The notes beneath the pieces are model-generated. The model searched no databases. It was not told where the DNA came from and worked only from the letters and a program-made list of their open reading frames with translations. Below, one piece after another: positions 1 through 8,383 of a DNA stretch of 48,136 nucleotides; within the stretch, counting starts at the first letter, position 1, and each line of letters starts with the position of its first letter. Source of the DNA: Eubacterium sp. (lineage in GTDB: Bacteria > Bacillota > Clostridia > Lachnospirales > Lachnospiraceae); the NCBI GenBank assembly GCA_003486385.1, contig DNFT01000044.1:1-48136 (forward strand), given 5' to 3'. Position numbers and translations under genes: made by a program.

Positions 1-37
1 ATAAATATAATACGTTATACATGCTAAGTTTATAGCA

Positions 38-58
38 CATGTTTTGACCCCAACATCG
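38..58. repeat. Arm of a TTTTGACCCC inverted-repeat element, cut by the window edge
   Basis: The arm reads catgttttgaccccaacat plus two bases and matches the right arm of the element at 1841-1905 (tttttgaccccgacatc). The matching left arm, if present, lies outside the window. It sits just beyond the stop codon of the minus-strand symporter gene, so it may act in transcription termination. The similarity is seen directly; the role is inferred. Confidence 0.45.
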
Positions 59-66
59 TAAAAATA

Positions 67-1545
67 TTATTTTTTGGATTTGTTGAGCTCTTTTACTATG
101 TCCTCCATGCGCTTTCTGTCAAGCCTGTAATACTGCATGGATATAAGGGAGATTATCCAGCCGATTATAGGGGTGATACAGTAAAAAAATATGGTGCTCC
201 ACAGTATGAGCGGGGTCATGGCGTCACCGACCTGCGGAAATGCATTTCCAAAGCCGATAATGCTCAACATTATTCCGACAAAGGCAGTCCCTAGGGATGA
301 TACGAAGTTGTCCACAAATGAGAACAGGGCGCCCATAAGTCCCGGGACAAAGCGTCCACTGCGGTATAATTCGTAGTCGGTGCAGTCGGCAATCATCGGT
401 ATGACCATGTTGTTGGTTATTGATTTGCAGCCGTTGAGGATTGCGAACACGGTGAAAAACAGTATGGTTATCAGATTTATGTGCTTTAGCGATACAGTGC
501 TTATATTGTCGGACAGCAGTAACAGCCCAATCACTGTCTGAAAGACGATGGAAGCCCATGTAAACCAGATAAGCACCCTGCGCTGTCCGAAATGTCTTGC
601 GAGTGAGATTCCGAACACCACAATGACAAGTGATGGTAGGGCTGTTATTATACCGATGAGTCCGTATATGGAATAGTTATTCATGATTATTCCGTACATC
701 ATTACCGTTACGGCAGCATGTGAATACACAACGGAGGCAAATTTATCCGTTGAGGCGGCGATTACGAGCATCTGTATAGGTCTGTTGTGACGGAGCACAT
801 CAAGGTATGCGTGTATTGTCACTGCATTTTCATGTTCCGGTCCATGTGGCAGAACGAAGTTCTCGTCCTTGTCCTTGCTCCATATCCCGATTATCGCGAG
901 AAGGGTGCAGAGCATGGAGAGCACAACGGTCACAATTATAAATTCCGCAAAGAGCTTCGGATTGTTGAAGGAGCCGTAGTGTGGGATGAGTCTCTGAGCG
1001 ACATACAGCGCCACACCGCCATAAGCCGCACTTATGAAGGTGGAGTCAAAGAAGGTGCATATCGGGCGCTGTTTTGGGTCATTCGTTATTATCGACTGTG
1101 CTGATTTGGTAACAGCTGTCTGGAATGTGAAGGCTATGATAAAAAGTCCATATACCAGTATAAAATATGGTATCCTCAAGAATACCGGCATAAGATGTGT
1201 TGTAAAGTACAAAAGAATACAGCTAAGTGCGAGGAGAATATTTCCGATTACCATAAACGGGCGGAATTTTCCGAAGCGTCCGTGAGTCTTGTCTATTATG
1301 TAGCCTACAATCGGGTCTGTAATGCCGTTAAATACACGCATGACTGTAAGAAGCAGCGAAATCATTACAACCGATATTCCGGCGATTCCGTTGGCATAAT
1401 ATGAGACATACGCCATCATGGCAAGATACAGGTTCGTCGCACAGGTGTTTAGCGAGAAGAAGCCTATCTGCCATATATGAGCTCTCTTGTAGGTGGGGAT
1501 ATTGTCCGTTGTATCATTGGCAAGTGCATCGGTTGTTGTGTTCAT
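67..1545 (-). CDS. GPH-family (MFS_2) sugar:cation symporter
   Basis: This 492-residue membrane protein belongs to the glycoside-pentoside-hexuronide:cation symporters of the major facilitator superfamily, which bring sugars into the cell with a cation. It shows about twelve hydrophobic segments. The family's cytoplasmic loop motif is near residues 76-95: a D-P-x-x-G-x-x-x-D stretch followed by RFGKFRP. The length is typical (about 450-500). The substrate cannot be told from sequence; the GH13-like gene nearby only weakly hints at oligosaccharides. The gene is divergent from the ABC-F gene, separated by a repeat-bearing intergenic region, and ends next to the repeat arm at 38-58. The N-terminal 20 residues are polar and lie before the first membrane helix, consistent with the chosen ATG. 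Confidence 0.9.
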   Translation of the reverse strand: MNTTTDALANDTTDNIPTYKRAHIWQIGFFSLNTCATNLYLAMMAYVSYYANGIAGISVVMISLLLTVMRVFNGITDPIVGYIIDKTHGRFGKFRPFMVIGNILLALSCILLYFTTHLMPVFLRIPYFILVYGLFIIAFTFQTAVTKSAQSIITNDPKQRPICTFFDSTFISAAYGGVALYVAQRLIPHYGSFNNPKLFAEFIIVTVVLSMLCTLLAIIGIWSKDKDENFVLPHGPEHENAVTIHAYLDVLRHNRPIQMLVIAASTDKFASVVYSHAAVTVMMYGIIMNNYSIYGLIGIITALPSLVIVVFGISLARHFGQRRVLIWFTWASIVFQTVIGLLLLSDNISTVSLKHINLITILFFTVFAILNGCKSITNNMVIPMIADCTDYELYRSGRFVPGLMGALFSFVDNFVSSLGTAFVGIMLSIIGFGNAFPQVGDAMTPLILWSTIFFYCITPIIGWIISLISMQYYRLDRKRMEDIVKELNKSKK

Positions 1546-1677
1546 AGTTAATATATATGCTCCGTCTTATTAAAATTTTTATGGTTAAAAAACTTCATTG
1601 TGAAAATCCGCAGAAGCTATAAAAGTTATCAGAGAAGAAGCTTTTCAACAAAAAGCATTTTCTATTATCTTATTATT

Positions 1678-1747
1678 ATGATATGAGGGTCAAAAGCCTA
1701 ATCGTGCAAGCACGAACGGCTTTTTGACCTTTTGACCCTGATATCAT
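1678..1747. repeat. Long imperfect palindrome with GGGTCAAAAG/CTTTTGACCC arms
   Basis: The left arm at 1678-1698 (atgatatgagggtcaaaag then cc) pairs with the right arm at 1718-1747 (ggctttttgacc, then ttttgaccctgatatcat). The right arm contains the TTTTTGACC core twice. The loop holds a second small hairpin, tcgtgc-aa-gcacga. It shares its core with the elements at 38-58 and 1841-1905, so this is a recurrent intergenic element. It could form a bidirectional transcription stop between the divergent genes or be a non-autonomous palindromic (REP/MITE-like) repeat. No coding potential is seen. Confidence 0.6.
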
Positions 1748-1811
1748 TATTATAATGATATATTCTTATAAAAACAATACTGTGATTTGTAATTGCATAA
1801 TGGGTGTTAAT

Positions 1812-1840
1812 TTGTTAAACTGTATATAGTCTGTTATTAT
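1812..1840 (+). promoter_or_regulatory. Predicted promoter for the ABC-F gene
   Basis: A TTGTTA -35-like box (1812-1817), a 17-base spacer and a TATTAT -10-like box (1835-1840) precede the ABC-F gene by about 100 bases. Transcription would begin close to the left arm of the inverted repeat 1841-1905, placing that hairpin in the leader RNA. Confidence 0.45.
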
Positions 1841-1905
1841 GATGCTGAGGTCAAAACATGCTCTATACACTCATACATTAAATTTGCATTTTTGACCCCG
1901 ACATC
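1841..1905. repeat. Inverted-repeat element in the ABC-F leader
   Basis: The left arm (1841-1861, gatgctgaggtcaaaacatgc as read with one extra base) and the right arm (1886-1905, gcatttttgaccccgacatc) are imperfect reverse complements, with about 17 of 20 positions pairing, and the spacer is AT-rich. This is the third copy of the GGTCAAAA element in the first 2 kb. Its position between the predicted promoter and the ABC-F start codon would let it fold in the 5' leader. Confidence 0.55.
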
Positions 1906-1936
1906 TTATTATTAGGTTTTAGAAGGAATAGATAAA

Positions 1937-3760
1937 ATGAATTTACTTACAATCAAGGACATGTGCAAGGCATATACTGATAAGAAGCTATTTGACCATG
2001 TTGATTTTTCAATAAATGAGAATGAAAAGATAGGTGTTATCGGAATAAACGGAACGGGTAAGTCGACTCTTCTAAAGATTGCCGCAGGGCTTGACATACC
2101 GGATGAGGGAAGTGTCGTAAAGGGGAATAATGTTCATATAAGATATCTTCCGCAGAACCCTGAATTTACACCGGGAATCACGATATATGAGTATGTCATA
2201 AAGGCGAATACAACCCATGAGAATGAGTGGACGATAGAGGGTGATGCCAAGACGATACTCGGCAAGCTTGGCTTTACTGAGTTTAATACGGTGGTGGATA
2301 GGCTGTCCGGCGGTGAGAAGAAGAGAGTTGCACTTGCGGGGGCGCTTCTTGCGAGAGCGGATATACTGATACTTGACGAGCCGACCAACCATCTTGACAG
2401 ATGGATGACGCAGTGGCTTGAGAGTTATCTGAGGGCGTACAAGGGTGCTATTCTTATGGTAACCCATGACAGATATTTTCTTGACAGGGTGAGCAGCCGA
2501 ATCCTGGAGATTGACCGCGGCAAGGTGTACAGCTATCAGACGAATTATGAGGGCTTTCTTGAACTTAAGGCACAGAGAGAGGCGATGGCTGATTCAACGG
2601 AGCAGAAGAGACAGAACATTATGAGAAGGGAGCTTGAGTGGATTAAGAGAGGCGCGAAGGCACGTTCCACCAAGCAGCAGGCGCGAATTGACCGCTTTAA
2701 CGATATGAAGGAGGCGTCTGCACAGGCAGCAGCTTCGCGCAGGACTGAGTCTGCACAGCTGTCGAGCGTATATACGCGCATGGGGAAAAAGACGATAGAG
2801 CTTAGAAACATAAGCAAGTCATTTGACGGCAGGACACTTATAAATGATTTTTCATATATCTTTCTGCGCGATGAGGCGGTGGCTTTTGTCGGAAAGAACG
2901 GATGCGGAAAGTCAACACTTATGAAGATTATCACAGGAATGGAGAAACCGGATACAGGTGAGGTTGAGATAGGTGACACCATACGCATAGGTTATTTTGC
3001 GCAGGAGAACGGTGAGCTTGACCCTGAGCAGAGGGTTATTGACTGTATTAAGGATGTTGCGGAGTATGTTCAGACACCGGAGGGAAGTGTGTCGGCTTCG
3101 CTTATGCTCGAGCGGTTCCTGTTTGATTCCACATTGCAGTATTCACTTATTGGAAAGCTTTCGGGCGGAGAAAAGAGGAGACTGTACCTTATAAGGGTGC
3201 TGATGTCCGCACCGAATGTACTGATACTGGACGAGCCTACGAATGATCTTGATATCCAGACATTGTCGATTCTGGAGGACTACCTTGAGGGCTTTGCCGG
3301 AATAACCATAATCGTGAGCCATGACAGATATTTTCTTGACAGGGCGGCGGACAGGATATTTGTTTTCGATGATTGCGGGAATATAACTGAGGAAGTGCAT
3401 CAGGAGGCAGATGAGATACTTGCTAAGATGGCGGCTGTCCCGGCAGCAGGCATGGGGCAGGGTACGGCGGATAAGGCTTCGGAGAAAAATACAAAGGCGA
3501 CATGGAATAAGGGCGAGAGGGCACTTAAGTTCTCATACATGGAGCAGAAGGAATATGATACCATAGAGGATGACATAGCGGCTCTTGAGGAAAATATAGA
3601 GAAGCTTGATGAGGATATGGTGAAGTATGCGACGGATTTTGTGAAGCTCAACGAGCTTGGCAGGGAAAAAGAAGCTGCACAGAACAAGCTTGATGAAAAG
3701 TATGCAAGGTGGGAGTATCTTACGGAGCTTGCAGAGAAGATAGAGGCATCAAAAAAATAA
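1937..3760 (+). CDS. ABC-F family ATPase (Uup-like)
   Basis: This soluble 607-residue protein has two ABC ATPase domains and no membrane domain, the hallmark of ABC-F proteins that act on ribosomes. Domain 1 has Walker A GINGTGKST (residues 36-44), signature LSGGEKKR and Walker B/D-loop LDEPTNHLD. Domain 2 has GKNGCGKST, LSGGEKRR and LDEPTNDLD. The interdomain linker carries an ELEWIKRGAKAR-type basic stretch, as in Uup. A charged coiled coil of about 60 residues closes the protein (roughly 545-605). This architecture favours Uup/EttA-like translation factors over a dedicated antibiotic-resistance ABC-F, but resistance cannot be excluded. The ribosome binding site is agaagga. The next gene starts 20 bases downstream, so the two are likely cotranscribed. 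Confidence 0.9.
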   Translation: MNLLTIKDMCKAYTDKKLFDHVDFSINENEKIGVIGINGTGKSTLLKIAAGLDIPDEGSVVKGNNVHIRYLPQNPEFTPGITIYEYVIKANTTHENEWTIEGDAKTILGKLGFTEFNTVVDRLSGGEKKRVALAGALLARADILILDEPTNHLDRWMTQWLESYLRAYKGAILMVTHDRYFLDRVSSRILEIDRGKVYSYQTNYEGFLELKAQREAMADSTEQKRQNIMRRELEWIKRGAKARSTKQQARIDRFNDMKEASAQAAASRRTESAQLSSVYTRMGKKTIELRNISKSFDGRTLINDFSYIFLRDEAVAFVGKNGCGKSTLMKIITGMEKPDTGEVEIGDTIRIGYFAQENGELDPEQRVIDCIKDVAEYVQTPEGSVSASLMLERFLFDSTLQYSLIGKLSGGEKRRLYLIRVLMSAPNVLILDEPTNDLDIQTLSILEDYLEGFAGITIIVSHDRYFLDRAADRIFVFDDCGNITEEVHQEADEILAKMAAVPAAGMGQGTADKASEKNTKATWNKGERALKFSYMEQKEYDTIEDDIAALEENIEKLDEDMVKYATDFVKLNELGREKEAAQNKLDEKYARWEYLTELAEKIEASKK

Positions 3761-3780
3761 TTGGAAAGTTGTGTGAATAT

Positions 3781-5673
3781 ATGAAAATACCTGATAAGGC
3801 ATCAGTTACGCTTAGAAAGGCTTCGGATGTAATTCCGGGAGCTGAGAAAATTACAAATGGATGGCAGTTTGGTATTTTCAGCGATGCTGCGGTGCTGTCG
3901 TTGACCATATTTGAATGCGGTGAGCCGGATGGCGGCATGACAATAGAGATACCGCAGGAATTTAAGTGTGGGCGGATATTCTCATTTGTGCTGGATTTTG
4001 GCAATGAGGAGGCTGCGGCAGGACTTGATGGTGCGTGCTATGCCGTAGGTGATGGGAAACAAGCGGATATATATGCGAAGGAGTACTGTTATGCGGCTAA
4101 GGAGCAGCAGGACGGGGACGGCTTTGGAAGAGACAGGGATGAGCTGTGCAGTGTGTTAAGAAGCGGGCAGGCGGACATTGTTGAAAATGTTTACGGTGAG
4201 AAATCTGCTTTTCATGCGATACTTGATAATCCTCTCATCTACAAGCTCCATGTCAGGGGCTTCACGAAGCTTGCGCCCGGACTCGGAGATACAGAGGGGG
4301 GAACCTTCGCGGCACTGGCACAAAGGGCAGCATATATACAGAAGCTTGGAATGAATATTGTGCTTCTTATGCCGTGCTACGAGTTCCACGAGGTTCTGCC
4401 GACACATTCGGACAACAGGAGCCATTATGGCATGGGCTCTGCAGGAGCCGGCACAGGAAGGGTCAATTACTGGGGCTACACGGACGGCTATTATTTTGCG
4501 CCTAAGAGAGCGTACTGTGCAGGTGACAATTGTGTGGAGGAGTTTTCGCAGATGGTACGCGTGTTCCATGAGCATGGAACAGCGGTGCTGATGGAGTTCT
4601 GGTTCCCACTTGACATGGCACCGGCGATGGCAGTGGAGATATTAAGATACTGGCATATGAGACTCGGCGTGGACGGCTTCAGGATAATCGGGAGCGGAGG
4701 ACTATTGTATGCCGTGAGGACTGACCTGTATCTTTCTGAATGTGTGCTGCTCGGCGATGATTTCGGTGGGGACAGCTTCCATGTGGGCACGGTTCAGGCT
4801 GTGAGCGATGCAGGGCGGAGAATTATCAGGTACAACGACGGCTTCATGGAGGCGGGCAGACATTTCCTAAGAGGTGACGAGGACAGCATAGGAGACTTTG
4901 TCGACAGGGAGACAAGGCACGAGTGCGGACACCCGGTTGTGAACTTCATGGCTGACCAGAACTGCTTAAGCCTCATGGATATGGTAAGCTATGAGCGCAG
5001 GCACAATGAGTACAATGGCGAGAACAACATGGACGGCAGACGCTATAATATAAGCTTCAACTGCGGAGCTGAGGGAAAGACGAAGCGGGAGATTGTACTC
5101 AGGGAGCGGAAAAAGATGGTCAAGAATGCACTTGCCATGGTATTTTTGTCAGCTTCGGTGCCAATGCTCATCGCAGGCGATGAGTTGGGAATGAGCCACG
5201 GGGGAAACAATAACCCATACTGCCATGACAATGAGATTAACTATATAGACTGGGGGCTGCTTGAGAAAAATTCAGATTTATATGAGTTTACGAGGAGGCT
5301 TATACAGTTCAGAAAAGAGCACCCGTGTATACGTCCGCAGCAGGATTTTTCCATGAATGACCACAGGATAAAGGGGATGCCGGATCTGTCCTGCCACAGC
5401 GAGAGGGCGTGGTTCCCGATTATGGCTGAGTACTCCCACAATATCGGGCTGCTCTACAGCGGCGTTTATGCGGGGGAGCAGGGGAACGTGTATGTTCTCT
5501 ACAACATGCACACCGAGCCGCACGAGTTTGCCGTGATCGAGATGGCAGGAAAAAACTGGAGCTGCGCATTAAGCTCGGACGAGACGGGCGTTATATACGA
5601 TGCGGGCAGAAAGCGCATAAGACTCGCTGCGCGCACCATGGCAGTCTTTGTGTCTGCCGAATCAGATAAATAA
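3781..5673 (+). CDS. GlgX/isoamylase-like GH13 protein, probably catalytically inactive
   Basis: This 630-residue protein has an N-terminal early-set-like beta domain, a GH13 (alpha-amylase clan) barrel and a C-terminal beta domain, like glycogen-debranching enzymes. Family landmarks are clear: VYGxxS-like YKLHVRGFT, NYWGY, the NGENNMDGRRYN stretch and a C-terminal AVFVSA strand. However, the four catalytic regions deviate. The nucleophile Asp expected after GFR is Ile303 (GFRIIGS). The region III Glu is replaced by Asp326 (LLGDDF). The region IV His-Asp pair reads Gln393-Asn394 (NFMADQN). Region I reads MEFWFP instead of DVVxNH. A carbohydrate-binding or regulatory role is therefore more likely than hydrolysis. 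I chose the ATG at 3781; the longer reading from 3709 would overlap the upstream gene. Convergent with the next gene. Confidence 0.8.
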   Translation: MKIPDKASVTLRKASDVIPGAEKITNGWQFGIFSDAAVLSLTIFECGEPDGGMTIEIPQEFKCGRIFSFVLDFGNEEAAAGLDGACYAVGDGKQADIYAKEYCYAAKEQQDGDGFGRDRDELCSVLRSGQADIVENVYGEKSAFHAILDNPLIYKLHVRGFTKLAPGLGDTEGGTFAALAQRAAYIQKLGMNIVLLMPCYEFHEVLPTHSDNRSHYGMGSAGAGTGRVNYWGYTDGYYFAPKRAYCAGDNCVEEFSQMVRVFHEHGTAVLMEFWFPLDMAPAMAVEILRYWHMRLGVDGFRIIGSGGLLYAVRTDLYLSECVLLGDDFGGDSFHVGTVQAVSDAGRRIIRYNDGFMEAGRHFLRGDEDSIGDFVDRETRHECGHPVVNFMADQNCLSLMDMVSYERRHNEYNGENNMDGRRYNISFNCGAEGKTKREIVLRERKKMVKNALAMVFLSASVPMLIAGDELGMSHGGNNNPYCHDNEINYIDWGLLEKNSDLYEFTRRLIQFRKEHPCIRPQQDFSMNDHRIKGMPDLSCHSERAWFPIMAEYSHNIGLLYSGVYAGEQGNVYVLYNMHTEPHEFAVIEMAGKNWSCALSSDETGVIYDAGRKRIRLAARTMAVFVSAESDK

Positions 5674-5689
5674 GGGCGACGCCGGCAGA

Positions 5690-6487
5690 TTATTTTGGCG
5701 CAGTGCTGCGTTGGTAGAGATATGCCTGTCCGCGCTTCCCTATATGCTTTAGCGCACCGACATGCGTAAGAACATTGACGGCAGGCTGAGCAATAGTCAT
5801 ATTGACATGACACGCCTTGGCAAAATCCTTAGCTGTAAAGGTATCGTCAAGCTCATCAGGTATAAGCTTTTTATAATCGTCAACAGACATAATGGTTTCA
5901 CTTGCATACAGAGCCGTAGGGATACGGTCGCTGCGGGTGGAGCCTTTTTTTCTGTCCTTACTGTAGCCGTTGAGAAACCTGTACTCCTCCAAGTCGATGA
6001 GCATGAGCAGCAGATGGAAGTTCGGGTGCGTAATGTACGGCTTAATCTTGTAAAGCTCGTAGAAAACGGACTGAAACACACCTTTTTTCGGGGATTTGCG
6101 GGCAGGTGTAATCTCGCCCGTCTGTCCGTCAATCCAGCGTAGATACTTTATGTGCGGTATGGGGTAGACCACCGTCACGGAGTATTCGGGCAGGAAGGCC
6201 TCGAGCTTGTTCCGCAGCTTGTTAAACTGCCTTGTCTGAATCTCATATATACCATCAGGGGTTCTTATGTCGGCGACATACCGCCCGGTCTTAACTTCAT
6301 GAAAGCTTGTGTCAGGTTCAAGGTAATACTTTAACACCGAGTGAACGGTCTTTTCGCTGAGGGTACCGATGCCGTTTTCTATATGTTCGGTGTGGATTAT
6401 TCTGTCACACGCGGCAAGGAAGCGTTCGTCATTGGAGCAGCTGACAATATTTTTATGTGTATTCCGGGCGGATGAGCTTTTCTTCAT
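5690..6487 (-). CDS. Unknown protein with nuclease-like core and C-terminal winged helix
   Basis: I do not recognise a named family. The protein has 265 residues. The first half contains VADIRTPDGIYEIQT followed by a Lys/Arg-containing helix, a D-x(n)-ExQ-like pattern that resembles PD-(D/E)XK nuclease cores; this is a tentative reading. The last 70 residues (DDTFTAKDFAKACHVNM and onward) look like a winged helix-turn-helix ending in a GKRGQAYLY strand. An upstream in-frame ATG (6505) would add six residues, but a gaggt ribosome binding site lies 11 bases before the ATG at 6487. It is convergent with the GH13-like gene, with only 16 bases between stop codons. Confidence 0.65.
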   Translation of the reverse strand: MKKSSSARNTHKNIVSCSNDERFLAACDRIIHTEHIENGIGTLSEKTVHSVLKYYLEPDTSFHEVKTGRYVADIRTPDGIYEIQTRQFNKLRNKLEAFLPEYSVTVVYPIPHIKYLRWIDGQTGEITPARKSPKKGVFQSVFYELYKIKPYITHPNFHLLLMLIDLEEYRFLNGYSKDRKKGSTRSDRIPTALYASETIMSVDDYKKLIPDELDDTFTAKDFAKACHVNMTIAQPAVNVLTHVGALKHIGKRGQAYLYQRSTAPK

Positions 6488-6633
6488 TATAGTTACAGAC
6501 CTCATTTCTTTGAAGCATTTTTTAAATCAGGGTGCAATTTTATCCCTGATTATATAGTATAAAATATAATGTTTTGGGAGGCAATACCATACGGTTTTAA
6601 TTCTTAAATGTAAAGGAATGAAAAATAAGAGCG

Positions 6634-6662
6634 TTGACAAAGTATTTATCATGTTGTAGATT
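6634..6662 (+). promoter_or_regulatory. Predicted promoter for the two-component pair
   Basis: A perfect TTGACA -35 (6634-6639), a 17-base spacer and a TAGATT -10 (6657-6662) lie about 50 bases before the truncated sensor kinase gene. The form is that of a housekeeping sigma-factor promoter. Confidence 0.65.
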
Positions 6663-6709
6663 AGACACATCGGTGATGCGTGAAAATTATCAGAAACGGG
6701 GATTGCCAT

Positions 6710-7135
6710 ATGAAAAAGAAATTATGGAATATATTTATACCTGTGATACAGGGAATTATGGTTATATTGATTGGTATTTCGGCATACAATGCCGGATATA
6801 AGACGGTCGACTGGAGATTTATCCCCATGATATTTATCCTCAATTTTGTCATAGTTGATCTGATGCTGTACAGGTATTCAGCCAAGAAAGGTGAGTGGAA
6901 GCGCAGACAGCTGGAGAATGAAGCGTTTCGTGCCGAACTGGAGGAGCAGATAGCACACTATGACAGGATTATAGACAGGCTGGATGCTATGTCAAAGTTC
7001 AGGCATGATTTTGGAAATTATATGCAGACGGTATATGGGTTAATAGACAGAAGGGCATATACGGAGGCAGAGGATATGCTCAGGGTTTTGTCAGAGAAGA
7101 TTAAGAATGACAGAGCTTTTACGACAGAAATATGA
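6710..7135 (+). CDS. Truncated sensor histidine kinase: membrane anchor and DHp helix only
   Basis: The protein has about 141 residues. It opens with two hydrophobic segments (about residues 5-25 and 35-55), followed by a charged coiled coil and the phosphoacceptor box FRHDFGNYM, typical of AgrC/GHKL-type kinases. It stops 45 residues later without any N, G1 or G2 ATP-binding box, whereas family members have another 110-130 residues. It could be a remnant, a phosphotransfer scaffold, or a partner for a kinase domain encoded elsewhere. The ATG at 6710 follows a gggga ribosome binding site; a GTG at 6680 is also in frame but lacks one. The response regulator gene begins 34 bases later. Confidence 0.7.
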   Translation: MKKKLWNIFIPVIQGIMVILIGISAYNAGYKTVDWRFIPMIFILNFVIVDLMLYRYSAKKGEWKRRQLENEAFRAELEEQIAHYDRIIDRLDAMSKFRHDFGNYMQTVYGLIDRRAYTEAEDMLRVLSEKIKNDRAFTTEI

Positions 7136-7169
7136 TCGGAATTATAAGCTGATAAAGTGAGGCAGTAAC

Positions 7170-7877
7170 GTGATTTACAATATAGTTATATTTGATGATG
7201 ATAAGACACAGTGTGATATTATAGAAAAGATGGTCGGTGAGTATAAGCCTGACCTTATGAAACATATTGTAATAATTTCGGAGAGAAATGAGCTTGACAG
7301 ATATATGGAATTTCGAAACAGGATGGATATACTGGTCACGGATATATGTATAGGCGAAGATGAGGAGACAGGCATAGACGTTGTCAAAAGGCTGCAGGCG
7401 GTATCACCTGACACGCAGATTATTTATATAACCGGTTACGTCGAGTATTGCGAGGAGGTATATGAGACTAATCACATCAGCTTCATAAGAAAACCTATCA
7501 GCCGGGAACGTCTTAATGCTGCTCTTGACAAGGCGGTTCAGAATATATCCGAGAATGACAGCCGTGTACATAGAATAACGAACGGTCACAGCATTATTAA
7601 CGTGAAGCCTGGTAGCATTCTGTATATTGAGAGCATCAAGAGGAAGCTTGTATATACATGTACGGATAACACGATTGAGGTGTACGGGAAGCTGTCGGAG
7701 GTTCAGCAACGGCTCGGAAACGGATTCGTAAGATGCCATAAGAGCTTTCTTGTTAATATTGAACATATTAGAGAACTGCATGACAATAATATACTGCTTG
7801 ACAATGGCAGAGAGATAGCTGTGAGCAGAGGCTGCTATGCAGATACAAGAAGGACACTGCTGAATTATAGCTTATAA
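7170..7877 (+). CDS. LytTR-family response regulator
   Basis: This 235-residue protein has an N-terminal receiver domain (acidic FDDD at residues 8-11, phosphoacceptor Asp58 in ILVTDIC, Lys in FIRKP near residue 110) and a C-terminal LytTR DNA-binding domain (about 130-235, with VRCHKSFLVN and the closing VSRG element). Such regulators (AgrA, VirR, LytR types) bind DNA as dimers on direct repeats and pair with GHKL kinases. Here the adjacent kinase lacks its ATPase domain, so phosphate must come from elsewhere or the system is decaying. The start is GTG with gtgagg seven bases upstream. A strong terminator follows the stop. Confidence 0.9.
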   Translation: MIYNIVIFDDDKTQCDIIEKMVGEYKPDLMKHIVIISERNELDRYMEFRNRMDILVTDICIGEDEETGIDVVKRLQAVSPDTQIIYITGYVEYCEEVYETNHISFIRKPISRERLNAALDKAVQNISENDSRVHRITNGHSIINVKPGSILYIESIKRKLVYTCTDNTIEVYGKLSEVQQRLGNGFVRCHKSFLVNIEHIRELHDNNILLDNGREIAVSRGCYADTRRTLLNYSL

Positions 7878-7890
7878 TGAATGATAGAAG

Positions 7891-7935
7891 AAAACTCATA
7901 CGATGACAAGAAGTATGTCATTGTATGAGTTTTTT
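7891..7935 (+). terminator. Strong rho-independent terminator
   Basis: Arms 7891-7908 and 7916-7933 pair over 18 bases with one G-U pair and a 7-base loop, followed by a run of T. It lies 13 bases after the response regulator stop. Because the stem begins with AAAA on the plus strand, it may also work for transcripts arriving from the minus-strand XRE gene. Confidence 0.85.
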
Positions 7936-8020
7936 TACATTATGCAGATTATTACAAAAAAACTGCAAGTTATTACAAGTGCGAACTTTTTTAGATTAAT
8001 GTGTGGTAGTATTCGATTAG

Positions 8021-8050
8021 AAAAAGCCCTGCTAACGCTTCATGGCTTTT
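8021..8050 (-). terminator. Possible terminator overlapping the XRE stop codon
   Basis: On the minus strand AAAAGCC (8044-8050) pairs with GGCTTTT (8022-8028) across a 15-base loop and ends in a T run. The hairpin includes the stop codon of the XRE gene. The stem is short, so confidence is moderate. Confidence 0.4.
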
Positions 8051-8313
8051 ATGAGATTGAGAAGAGCAGCAACTTCCTCCTCGCTAAGACCGGACAAGTC
8101 GATTTCACGTCGGTTCTCTATTCCGAGCAGATAATCGGTTGTTACCTTGAATTTTTTCGCAATCTGTATAAGGACATCATATGAAGGCATACGAAGCCCG
8201 GTCTCGTATGCACTGATAACTGATTTGGTAAGCCCAAGCTGTCCGGCGAGCTGAGACTGAGTAAGATTGTTGTTAATTCTTAAAGTTTTTAAAGTGTTAC
8301 CAAAGTCGACCAT
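8032..8313 (-). CDS. XRE-family helix-turn-helix regulator
   Basis: This 93-residue protein has a Cro/CI-type helix-turn-helix at residues 6-60 (LRINNNLTQSQLAGQLGLTK, then YETGLRMPS and DYLLGI), followed by a short acidic/hydrophobic tail ending in LSEEEVAALLNLIKAMKR. Such proteins repress or activate adjacent genes as dimers. The ATG at 8313 is preferred because ggagg sits seven bases before it; the upstream ATG at 8343 lacks a site. The gene is divergent from the type VII secretion operon and shares a 190-base intergenic region carrying a palindrome and a near-consensus promoter. It is a strong candidate for control of the operon (inference). Confidence 0.85.
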   Translation of the reverse strand: MVDFGNTLKTLRINNNLTQSQLAGQLGLTKSVISAYETGLRMPSYDVLIQIAKKFKVTTDYLLGIENRREIDLSGLSEEEVAALLNLIKAMKR

Positions 8314-8341
8314 ATTAAAACCTCCAATTGTTATAGTGTAC

Positions 8342-8356
8342 AATACATGCTGTATT
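8342..8356. promoter_or_regulatory. Candidate operator for the XRE regulator
   Basis: AATACA-tgc-TGTATT is a perfect inverted repeat with 6-base arms. It lies 28 bases upstream of the -35 box of the secretion operon and about 30 bases upstream of the XRE start codon. Position and symmetry fit a dimeric XRE protein; binding is inferred. Confidence 0.35.
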
Positions 8357-8383
8357 TATTTGGTGGAATTGGTATTGGTATAG

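Noticed and set aside
7903..8184. 93-codon plus-strand frame after the LytTR gene
   Set aside because: It starts inside the terminator and runs antisense to the XRE gene; no ribosome binding site.
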